DNA of 64,000 nt, taken from assembly GCA_963775295.1 (NCBI GenBank), contig CAVZIK010000006.1, forward strand, positions 310,001-374,000, written 5' to 3'. The translations under genes were made by a program, and so were the position numbers. Each line of letters opens with the position of its first letter. The first letter of the stretch is position 1. Shown here piece by piece: positions 33,100 through 40,776 of this stretch. The DNA comes from JAMDEO01 sp963775295 (GTDB lineage: Bacteria; Actinomycetota; Thermoleophilia; RBG-16-64-13). The notes below the pieces were generated by a model, which saw only the letters and a program-made list of their open reading frames with translations, had not been told where the DNA came from and made no database searches.

Positions 33100-33762
33100 C
33101 TAGAAGCCAAGTACCTCTGTCAGCTCAGGGATACTATGTACCAGCCTGTCGGGCTTTTCAGACGCCAATGCTTCCTCTGAGAACACGCCCCAGGTCACTC
33201 CGATGGCGTGAACACCTGCGGCGAGCGCCGCCTGGATGTCTGAGGGACTGTCGCCCACATAGGCTGCATCCCCCGGCGATACGGCAAGGCGTTCGAGACA
33301 GAGCAAGATCGGATCGGGCGAGGGCTTGTTGCGGGGACTCTCGTCCGCGCACACTGCTTCATCGAAGTAGCTCTCAATCCCCGTGAGGTCGAATGCCATC
33401 TGAGTGGTATATCGCGACTTCGAGGTCACCAGGCCCAGCTTCACGCCCCCCATCTGCAGAGTGTGGAGTAGGCTCAGGATGCCATCGTACAGAGTGAGCA
33501 TGCGGTCGTGCTCTCGGTGATTGAATTCCCTGTACACCGCCACCAGCTCGTCCGCCCGGTCGGGGCTAAGCATCGCCATCTGCTCTCTGAGCGGCCGCCC
33601 GACATTGGCGATGGATTCTTCCCGGCTGGCTTCGCGTCCCAAGACCTGTCGGATGGCATGCTGAAACGAGACTATGATCAGTTCCACCGAGTCGACAATG
33701 GTACCGTCCAAGTCGAAGACGACAGCCCCATAGCGGGGAGCCGGCTGACTGTCACCGCTCAT
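33100..33762 (-). CDS. HAD-family phosphatase (phosphoglycolate phosphatase / PpaX-like)
   Basis: Start at ATG 33762, overlapping the surE stop as ATGA. The 220-residue protein has HAD motif I FDLDGTIVDS near 15, a helical cap, motif II LGLVTSKSR near 115, and motif III/IV YVGDSPSDIQAALAAG near 175. Phosphoglycolate phosphatase and pyrophosphatase PpaX share this layout; the substrate cannot be settled by eye. The pairing with surE suggests nucleotide or DNA-repair housekeeping (phosphoglycolate arises from damaged DNA ends, and ligA is next). Confidence 0.82.
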   Translation of the reverse strand: MSGDSQPAPRYGAVVFDLDGTIVDSVELIIVSFQHAIRQVLGREASREESIANVGRPLREQMAMLSPDRADELVAVYREFNHREHDRMLTLYDGILSLLHTLQMGGVKLGLVTSKSRYTTQMAFDLTGIESYFDEAVCADESPRNKPSPDPILLCLERLAVSPGDAAYVGDSPSDIQAALAAGVHAIGVTWGVFSEEALASEKPDRLVHSIPELTEVLGF

Positions 33763-34592
33763 CGTTCTTCCTCGCTTCCACGCAGATCGAGATCCGGCTC
33801 CCAGCAACGCAGTGCGTCGAGGGCTTCATGCGACATGAGATCGAACTGTAGTGGCGTCATGGAGATGAAACCCTCTGCCACAGCCTCGAAATCGGTGCCG
33901 GGCTCACGCTGGTAGCTAAGTTCGTCGTTGTAGATGTAATACCGGCGACGATTCCCTTGAGTCTCCCGATGTTGGACCTTATCGCCGTAGATACGCTTAC
34001 CCAGAACCGTGAATTTGGCGCCCGCAAGATCATCCCAGGATCGGTCGGGACAGTTGATGTTCAGTAGCGTCTTCGCGGGAAACCCGCGGCGTAGCATCAC
34101 ACCGAGCAGACGCTGGACGAAGCGAGCTGGTACTGCCAGGTCGTACCCCGGATGGTATCCCTCCGCCGAGATCGCAATCGCCGGAATGTCGAGCATGATG
34201 CCCTCCAGAGCCGCCGCCACCGTGCCCGAATACGTTATGTCGTCGCCCAGATTCTCTCCGAGATTGATGCCCGATACGATGAGATCGGGCTCGCGATCCA
34301 ACAGACCGAGGGCGGCCATCCGCACACAATCCACGGGGGTCCCATCGGTGCTGTACGCGACGCCGCCGTCGGCGAGCTCTACCTCTTCGACCCACAGCGG
34401 CGAACGCATGGTGATGCTACGGGCCGCGCCCGAACGGTTCTGGTCGGGGACGACGATGCGGACGTCGCCGAGTGGCGCAAGCGCTTCCCTGAGAGGAATG
34501 AGAGCGGGCGAGTCGACCCCGTCGTCGTTGGTGATGACGATCAGGGGACGTCTCGACTCAAAGCCGACCAGCGGGCAGTCTCGTCCAGCCAT
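33759..34592 (-). CDS. surE: 5'/3'-nucleotidase SurE
   Basis: A 277-residue SurE. The metal-binding Asp pair is in VITNDDGVDSP near residue 20, followed by VVPDQNRSGAARSIT and VSGINLGENLGDDITYSGTVAAA, all conserved. It hydrolyses nucleoside monophosphates and short polyphosphates and is linked to stationary-phase survival. It lies 18 bases after fmdB and overlaps the HAD gene by 4 bases. Confidence 0.94.
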   Translation of the reverse strand: MAGRDCPLVGFESRRPLIVITNDDGVDSPALIPLREALAPLGDVRIVVPDQNRSGAARSITMRSPLWVEEVELADGGVAYSTDGTPVDCVRMAALGLLDREPDLIVSGINLGENLGDDITYSGTVAAALEGIMLDIPAIAISAEGYHPGYDLAVPARFVQRLLGVMLRRGFPAKTLLNINCPDRSWDDLAGAKFTVLGKRIYGDKVQHRETQGNRRRYYIYNDELSYQREPGTDFEAVAEGFISMTPLQFDLMSHEALDALRCWEPDLDLRGSEEER

Positions 34593-34610
34593 GGCGGCGA
34601 TGTCGCCGGG

Positions 34611-34976
34611 TCAGTCGTTCTTCGCGGTCGAAACGCCGGCGGCAGACTTCCCCGCATCCGACGGCTTTGGCACAGGCTTGTCGACCGTCGCGACGGACGG
34701 TTCAGAACTCGCTGCCGGTTTAGCCTCCGAGGAATCCGCGGACGTGTCGGAAGAACCTCCGTTAGCGGCGCTCGTGCCGGAGGTCCCGATCGCGTTGCGC
34801 TTCGCGTAGTCGGTGCTGTAGAAGCCGTTACCCTTGAAATGGATCGCAACAGGAAACAGCAGCCGTTTGACCGGCTCACCGCAGACCTCGCATTCCTTCA
34901 CGGGGTCATCGGACATCCGCTGAAAGCGCTCAAATTGATGTTCGCACGAGACGCAACGATATTCATAAGTTGGCAC
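34611..34976 (-). CDS. FmdB-family zinc-ribbon protein
   Basis: A 121-residue protein starting at GTG with AGGAGG upstream. It has the typical MPTYEYRCVSCEHQFERFQ and CEVCGEPVKRLLFP zinc ribbon (two CxxC pairs) in the first 45 residues. The family end FKGNGFYSTDY follows. The last 60 residues are Ser/Ala/Lys-rich and disordered. Family function is uncertain; some are regulators and some are near ribosome or chaperone genes. It is the first gene of the surE-ligA run, behind the CIRCE-like element. Confidence 0.88.
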   Translation of the reverse strand: MPTYEYRCVSCEHQFERFQRMSDDPVKECEVCGEPVKRLLFPVAIHFKGNGFYSTDYAKRNAIGTSGTSAANGGSSDTSADSSEAKPAASSEPSVATVDKPVPKPSDAGKSAAGVSTAKND

Positions 34977-35007
34977 AGTGCTGCACCTCCTGATTCTTCG
35001 GTAAAAA

Positions 35008-35036
35008 ATTATACCGGAATGGGCTCGTTTCGTCCA
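35008..35036 (-). promoter_or_regulatory. promoter of fmdB-surE-HAD-ligA
   Basis: On the minus strand: TGGACG (35036-35031), a 17-base spacer and a perfect TATAAT (35013-35008). The start of fmdB is about 32 bases downstream of the -10 box. The CIRCE-like repeat sits directly upstream of the -35. Confidence 0.55.
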
Positions 35037-35043
35037 TGGACTT

Positions 35044-35070
35044 CTGGCACTCTAACGGGGAGAGTGCCAA
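35044..35070. promoter_or_regulatory. CIRCE-like inverted repeat (possible HrcA operator)
   Basis: CTGGCACTC, nine bases (TAACGGGGA), then GAGTGCCAA. The 9-9-9 layout and core match the CIRCE consensus TTAGCACTC-N9-GAGTGCTAA in 7 and 8 positions of the two arms. It lies between the heat-shock operon end (35114) and the fmdB promoter. A terminator for the upstream operon is an alternative, but no T-run follows it on either strand. Confidence 0.5.
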
Positions 35071-35113
35071 TCACCGGCAGTTCTCAGGTGGGCAAAAGCG
35101 TCGAGCTGATACT

Positions 35114-35680
35114 CTAACGGTTGCGGGACCAAGCGAGATAGGCCGCGACAGCCATGACCAACCAGTTGATCACTCCACGGCCCGATACGCTAAATACAAC
35201 GACGTTCCAACTGACGCCGAAGCTGAGGAACCCCGCGATCACGGGCGGGATCAAGAAGGCCCAGACGGTGCTTAGGGCTGCGACGACAGCGGTCCGCAGC
35301 CCCCGATAGTGCCCGCTCGCCCGCAGGACCGCTTCCCCCACCACGTAGCCAATCCCAGCGGCCACGAAGAAGAAAAAGAAGAAGAAGCCGATTGTCCCCA
35401 GGATGAAGTAGTACGCGAAGCCTATGGCTGTTCCGGCGCCGAGGCCTGCAAGGACGGCTCTCAGAAACCGGCCCTGCTTAAGCGTCACCCGGGCCGAGCG
35501 CGGCATCCGCGCGCACTCCCTGCATTTGATGCCCACGGCCGAATAGACCATACAATCGGGGCAGAGAGGCTTTCCGCAGGCGCTGCAACTCACATAGGTG
35601 AGCCGGCCGGGATGATTGGCGCAATCACGCTCCGCGGCGCCCGGCAGCGGCTCGCGGGGCGTTTCCAACTCTTCGCTCAA
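35114..35680 (-). CDS. B-box-type zinc-finger membrane protein
   Basis: A 188-residue protein. The N-terminal 60 residues carry a zinc-binding array: C-N-H, then CSACGKPLCPDCM and GIKCRECARMP, the B-box zinc-finger layout. About four hydrophobic helices follow, one unusually rich in Phe (GFFFFFFFV). It overlaps hspR by 4 bases, so it is expressed with the heat-shock operon. No catalytic residues are seen. Likely a membrane stress protein; function unknown. Confidence 0.7.
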   Translation of the reverse strand: MSEELETPREPLPGAAERDCANHPGRLTYVSCSACGKPLCPDCMVYSAVGIKCRECARMPRSARVTLKQGRFLRAVLAGLGAGTAIGFAYYFILGTIGFFFFFFFVAAGIGYVVGEAVLRASGHYRGLRTAVVAALSTVWAFLIPPVIAGFLSFGVSWNVVVFSVSGRGVINWLVMAVAAYLAWSRNR

Positions 35681-36096
35681 CTATGGCCAGACCGTTTCGT
35701 GGTAGTGATGATCATTTCGCCGGCGCGGCACACGGGGACGAGTTCCTTGCGATAGCTGCGATGTACGGCCTCGAGTTGCGCCTCGGCCTCGGAGGTAAGC
35801 TGCTCCATCTCGCCCCGTAATCTCTCAAGTTTCCGTTCCATGGCTGCCAGCTTCTCTTCCATGTCAAGGACCCGTTCCACGCCGGCCAGGTTCAGGCCGA
35901 ATTCCGAGACGAGCTGCTGGATACGACGCAATCTCTCGACATCTTCAAAAGAATATAGACGCGTGCTCTTCGAAGAACGTTGCGGCCGAATGAGACCCCT
36001 GCGCTCGTACATACGAAGGGTTTGTGGATGCATCTCGGCCAGTTCCGCGGCCACGGAGATCATGAAGAGGGGTCTCATGCGATCTTCAAACGCCAT
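35677..36096 (-). CDS. hspR: heat-shock repressor HspR (MerR family)
   Basis: Start at ATG 36096 with AAGGAG 8 bases upstream; an earlier GTG at 36105 is possible. The 139-residue product has the MerR winged helix: FMISVAAELAEMHPQTLRMYERRGL and KSTRLYSFEDVERLRRIQ. The rest is a coiled coil (KLAAMERKLERLRGEMEQL). HspR binds HAIR sites (CTTGAGT-N7-ACTCAAG) with DnaK as co-repressor. A HAIR-like site lies on the dnaK promoter of this operon (40513-40533). Confidence 0.9.
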   Translation of the reverse strand: MAFEDRMRPLFMISVAAELAEMHPQTLRMYERRGLIRPQRSSKSTRLYSFEDVERLRRIQQLVSEFGLNLAGVERVLDMEEKLAAMERKLERLRGEMEQLTSEAEAQLEAVHRSYRKELVPVCRAGEMIITTTKRSGHS

Positions 36097-36111
36097 TGTC
36101 AGCACTCCTTC

Positions 36112-37224
<1,113 letters not shown>

Positions 37225-37236
37225 CTCGCCAGATCC

Positions 37237-37914
37237 TTAGCGGCCCGGGTCCGTGCCGCCGACGGCGTCGGGCCCAGACGATACCGCGACCTTTGCCGGC
37301 CTCAGAACCCGGTCACCCAGCCGATATCCGCGCTCCAGGACGGCCGTCACCGCCCCTTCCTCTTGATCGGAGGGCTGCATGATCATGGCGTCGTGCACCT
37401 GAGGGTCGAAATGCGCCCCCACCGTCTCGATTTCCTCCACTCCCACTCGGCGAAGCAGATCGACGAACATGTCCCTGGTCATGCGCACACCGCCCAGGAC
37501 TTTGCCCTCATCATGGTGCTCTGCCGCATCCAAAGCCCGCTCAAGATTGTCGAGGACCGGCAGGAGGTCGCTCAACAACTCGCCTTGAGAACGCTCGCGG
37601 GCGTCGACCAATTCGCGGGTAGCGCGCCGGCGATAGTTGTCGAACTCTGCCCGGAGCCTGAGAAGCGAATCCGCCAAGCCGTCTCGTTCTCGCGCGAGCT
37701 CTTGGATTGCCGCCTCCTCGAAGGAGGACGATTCAGGGTCGAGAGCCTGAGCCCCAGAACCTCCGGTAGAGCCGGTCGCCGGGACCGCGTCCCCCTGTCG
37801 TTCAGAATCGCCCGGTGGATTTGCTCGTCGGTCGCCCCGATCTTCACCGTTGATGGGTATATACCTTTTGCCTGTCGTCATTCTCGTGTCTCTCGTCTCT
37901 ACTCGCTCGTGCAC
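37237..37914 (-). CDS. grpE: nucleotide exchange factor GrpE
   Basis: A 225-residue GrpE. After a disordered N-terminal 70 residues comes the long coiled coil (LARERDGLADSLLRLRAEFDN) with YRRRATRELVDARERSQGEL, then LLPVLDNLERALDAA and the beta domain EIETVGAHFDPQVHDAM. It releases ADP from DnaK. Start is GTG 37914, with ATG 37881 as an alternative. A strong hairpin (37926-37955) lies just upstream of it. Confidence 0.92.
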   Translation of the reverse strand: MHERVETRDTRMTTGKRYIPINGEDRGDRRANPPGDSERQGDAVPATGSTGGSGAQALDPESSSFEEAAIQELARERDGLADSLLRLRAEFDNYRRRATRELVDARERSQGELLSDLLPVLDNLERALDAAEHHDEGKVLGGVRMTRDMFVDLLRRVGVEEIETVGAHFDPQVHDAMIMQPSDQEEGAVTAVLERGYRLGDRVLRPAKVAVSSGPDAVGGTDPGR

Positions 37915-37925
37915 CTTTGCATGCG

Positions 37926-37955
37926 TTGGGCGGGCGGCTCACGCCGCCCGCCCAA
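37926..37955 (-). terminator. hairpin between hsp20 and grpE
   Basis: Thirteen-base perfect arms TTGGGCGGGCGGC / GCCGCCCGCCCAA with a 4-base loop. No T-run follows on either strand, so it may be a partial terminator, an RNase-stabilising hairpin or a processing site rather than a strong terminator. Confidence 0.5.
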
Positions 37956-37963
37956 CGGGATTG

Positions 37964-38455
37964 TCAAGTCGCTCTGATTGCAGCCTCGCTCGCCTCCGCG
38001 TCCACTGTCCTCGGTTGCTGCCCGCCGATCGTCACGGCGATCTTCTTGGGCTTAACTATCTCGGCTTTCGGAACGGAGACCTCGAGGACACCATTCTCAT
38101 ACTTCGCCTCGATGTTCGTCTCGTCGATCGCCTGAGGGAGAGCGATAGACCGGCTGAAGGAGCCATACCGCCGTTCGATCCGGTAGTACTTGTCTTCCTT
38201 CACCTCTTCTTGGAAACGACGTTCACCACTCACCGTCAGAACATTATCCTGTACCTCGATGCTGATGTCTGCCGGGTCCATGCCTGCCAGTTCGGCCTTG
38301 AGCTTGATGGCTCCATCGGTCTCGATCACATCAATGGACGGCGTCCATGACTGCCGCTCACGTATCTCGCCGCCACCCGCTCGGGAAAAGAGCCGGTTGA
38401 CTTCGCCTTGGAGCGCGGTCAACTCGCGGAATGGGTCCCATCTTACCAGCGCCAT
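37964..38455 (-). CDS. small heat-shock protein Hsp20
   Basis: A 163-residue alpha-crystallin-domain protein. It begins ALVRWDPFRELTALQGEVNRLF, then has the core domain from about 40 to 145 with LKAELAGMDPADISIEVQDN, SGERRFQEEVKEDKYYR and the closing GVLEVSVPKAEIVKPKKI. The C-terminal I-x-I anchoring motif is present as IAVTI. AAGGAGG precedes the ATG. Its place between dnaK and grpE, flanked by hairpins, is unusual. Confidence 0.93.
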   Translation of the reverse strand: MALVRWDPFRELTALQGEVNRLFSRAGGGEIRERQSWTPSIDVIETDGAIKLKAELAGMDPADISIEVQDNVLTVSGERRFQEEVKEDKYYRIERRYGSFSRSIALPQAIDETNIEAKYENGVLEVSVPKAEIVKPKKIAVTIGGQQPRTVDAEASEAAIRAT

Positions 38456-38509
38456 CTCTATACCTCCTTTGCTGATGTAACCGCGGCCTGCCTCTGGCCG
38501 GCCGCGGCC

Positions 38510-38529
38510 GGCCGCCCGAAAGGGCGGCC
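38510..38529 (-). terminator. hairpin between dnaK and hsp20
   Basis: Perfect 8-base arms GGCCGCCC / GGGCGGCC around a GAAA loop, 22 bases past the dnaK stop. The next bases form further G/C-rich repeats. No T-run, so it probably acts as a processing or stabilising hairpin or weak terminator. Confidence 0.45.
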
Positions 38530-38551
38530 TTCCGTGACTAACATTGTTACG

Positions 38552-40459
38552 TTACTTTTCCTCGTCGATGACTTCGTAATCAGCTTCTTCAACGACCTCG
38601 TCCTCGGCTCGGCCGGCGCCGCCGTCGGAGGTGGCGCCGGTGCTCGACTGTTGAGCCTGCGCCGCTGCTTGGTAGGCAGCCTCGGATAGCTTGTACGCTG
38701 CGTCTTGCAAAGCGGTGGTCCTGCTGCGGATCAAGTCGATGTTGTCGCCTTTTGTAGCTTCTTCAAGATCGCGGGTCGCGTTCTCGATGTCGCCGCGGGT
38801 GGCACCGTCGACTTTGTCGCCGATTTCCTTAAGAGATTTCCGTGTGGAGTAGATAAGGTTTTCGGCTTGGTTCCGCGCATCCACCAACTCTTTCTTCTTC
38901 TTATCATCCTCGGCGTTGGCCTCGGCGTCGCGAACCATCTTCTTGATCTCGTCGTCACTGAGACCGCTGGAGCTCTTGATCTCAATCTTCTGTTCGTTGC
39001 CGGTGGCCAAGTCTTTCGCCGACACATGAGTGATGCCGTTGGCGTCGATGTCGAACCCGACCTCGATCTGCGGGATCCCCCGCGGCGCCGGCGGTATACC
39101 CATCAGCTGGAACTTGCCCAGGGTCTTGTTGTACGCGGCCAGGTCGCGCTCCCCTTGGAGCACATGGATCTCGACCGAAGTCTGCCCGTCCTCAGCCGTG
39201 GAGAAGATCTCGCTCTTGCGGGTGGGGATGGTGGTGTTACGGTCGATCAGCCTTGTGAAGACGCCGCCCTTGGTCTCAATGCCGAGGGAAAGCGGGGTGA
39301 CGTCGAGGAGGATGATGTCCTTGACCTCGCCGGCCAGAACACCTCCCTGGATGGCTGCGCCCAGTGCCACCACTTCGTCGGGGTTGATGCCCTTGTGGGG
39401 TTCCTTGCCGGTGAGCGAGCGCACCTTTTCCTGTACGGCCGGCATTCTGGTCATGCCACCTACGAGGATCACCTGATCGATGTCGCCGGTCTTCATGCCG
39501 GCATCGTCCATGGCCTGCTTTGTGGGGCCGACCACCCTGTCGAGCAGTTCGCGGGTGAGTTCTTCCATCTTCGCCCGGGTGAGGGTCATCTCCAGATGGA
39601 GCGGGCCACTCTGGTCCATGGTGATGAAAGGCTGATTGATGGTGGTCTCAAGTACCGAGGAGAGCTCCACTTTAGCTTTCTCTGCGGCCTCGTACAGCCG
39701 CTGGAGAGCTTGGCGGTCCTTGGTGAGGTCGACGCCTTTCTCCCTGCGAAACTCGTTCACGATCCAGTCCACGAGCGCTTTGTCGAAGTTGTCGCCGCCA
39801 AGGTGAGTGTCGCCATTGGTGGACTTAACTTCGAAGACACCGTCGCCAAGTTCGAGTATGGAGACATCGAAAGTGCCGCCGCCCAGATCGAAGACCAAGA
39901 CGGTCTGCTCGTGCTCTTTGTCGAGACCGTAGGCCAGAGAAGCGGCCGTGGGCTCGTTGACAATCCGCTTAACCTCCAGACCGGCTATGACGCCGGCGTC
40001 CCGAGTAGCCTGCCGCTGGGCGTCGTCGAAGTATGCGGGAACGGTGATGACGGCCTCGGTCACTTCGACACCCAGGAAGGCTTCGGCGTCCCGCTTCAGT
40101 TTCTGCAGGATCTTGGCCGAGATCTCCGGCGGAGAGAACTGTCCGTCTTTGACCTGCACACGCACGTCGCCGTTGGGCCCTTCGACCACTTTGTACGGGA
40201 CTATCTTCATTTCTTCGCTGACGTTGGAGTACTTGCGACCCATGAAACGTTTGATGGAGAAGACCGTGTTCTCTGGGTTGGTGACAGCTTGGCGTTTGGC
40301 AACGGTTCCGACCAACTGTTCCCCGGTCTTTGTGAAGGCCACAACGGACGGCGTGGTGCGACCACCCTCCGCGTTGGGGATGATGGTCGGCTCGCCGCCT
40401 TCAAGCACGGCCATTGCCGAGTTGGTCGTACCCAAGTCAATCCCGATAATCTTGCCCAT
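38552..40459 (-). CDS. dnaK: chaperone DnaK (Hsp70)
   Basis: A 635-residue Hsp70. The ATPase domain begins GKIIGIDLGTTNSAMAVLEG and has VLVFDLGGGTFDVSILELG and ILVGGMTRMPAVQEKV. The interdomain linker and substrate domain follow (DIILLDVTPLSLGIETKGG). It ends with the acidic tail EEVVEEADYEVIDEEK typical of bacterial DnaK. First gene of the heat-shock operon. It also serves as co-repressor for HspR in Actinobacteria. Confidence 0.97.
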   Translation of the reverse strand: MGKIIGIDLGTTNSAMAVLEGGEPTIIPNAEGGRTTPSVVAFTKTGEQLVGTVAKRQAVTNPENTVFSIKRFMGRKYSNVSEEMKIVPYKVVEGPNGDVRVQVKDGQFSPPEISAKILQKLKRDAEAFLGVEVTEAVITVPAYFDDAQRQATRDAGVIAGLEVKRIVNEPTAASLAYGLDKEHEQTVLVFDLGGGTFDVSILELGDGVFEVKSTNGDTHLGGDNFDKALVDWIVNEFRREKGVDLTKDRQALQRLYEAAEKAKVELSSVLETTINQPFITMDQSGPLHLEMTLTRAKMEELTRELLDRVVGPTKQAMDDAGMKTGDIDQVILVGGMTRMPAVQEKVRSLTGKEPHKGINPDEVVALGAAIQGGVLAGEVKDIILLDVTPLSLGIETKGGVFTRLIDRNTTIPTRKSEIFSTAEDGQTSVEIHVLQGERDLAAYNKTLGKFQLMGIPPAPRGIPQIEVGFDIDANGITHVSAKDLATGNEQKIEIKSSSGLSDDEIKKMVRDAEANAEDDKKKKELVDARNQAENLIYSTRKSLKEIGDKVDGATRGDIENATRDLEEATKGDNIDLIRSRTTALQDAAYKLSEAAYQAAAQAQQSSTGATSDGGAGRAEDEVVEEADYEVIDEEK

Positions 40460-40503
40460 TACATTTCCTCCGAAGCTCGATGCGCTTTCATTAGCATAGG
40501 GGC

Positions 40504-40532
40504 AGTATAAAATCTGAGTCGGGTAATGTCAA
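40504..40532 (-). promoter_or_regulatory. dnaK promoter
   Basis: On the minus strand: a perfect -35 TTGACA (40532-40527), 17-base spacer, and -10 TATACT (40509-40504). A leader of about 40 bases leads to the dnaK start. The HAIR-like site overlaps the -35 and most of the spacer. Confidence 0.7.
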
Positions 40533-40533
40533 G
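40513..40533. promoter_or_regulatory. HAIR-like HspR operator over the dnaK promoter
   Basis: CTTGACA-TTACCCG-ACTCAGA on the minus strand has the 7-7-7 layout of HAIR (CTTGAGT-N7-ACTCAAG), with 5 of 7 matches in each half. Binding would block the -35 box, as expected for repression. Confidence 0.55.
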
Positions 40534-40701
40534 TGTATCAGCCACTACGCGAGCAGCCCGACGTCATGGAGAGTTCCCTTGCAAGGCGGGTGTGCAAACC
40601 CCAGACAGATTGAGGTTGCATTCTGATTCTGACTCACCCAGACCGGTTGGCGGCTGGACGGCCGTGTTGGACAGCGATGGCTTCCGACAAGACGTTTCTA
40701 C
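40534..40701. other. intergenic region upstream of dnaK
   Basis: Together with the promoter and terminator sites listed separately, this fills the 317-base gap between dnaK and the convergent-side end of the large surface protein gene. I see no gene, RNA or further repeat in it. Confidence 0.4.
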
Positions 40702-40739
40702 GAAAGATCCAGGGCCCCGGATGGGGCCCTGGATCTTTC
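40702..40739 (-). terminator. terminator of the SLH repeat surface-protein gene
   Basis: Seventeen-base perfect arms GAAAGATCCAGGGCCCC / GGGGCCCTGGATCTTTC with a 4-base loop. It lies about 38 bases past the stop of the surface protein gene; the arm ends in TTTC. Confidence 0.75.
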
Positions 40740-40776
40740 AATCTCTCCTAGGCAGAAAGGTACCGTCTGATGGACC

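Noticed and set aside
38705..40510. A 601-codon open frame on the plus strand opposite dnaK
   Set aside because: It mirrors the G/C third-position bias of dnaK and has no family similarity; dnaK is certain.
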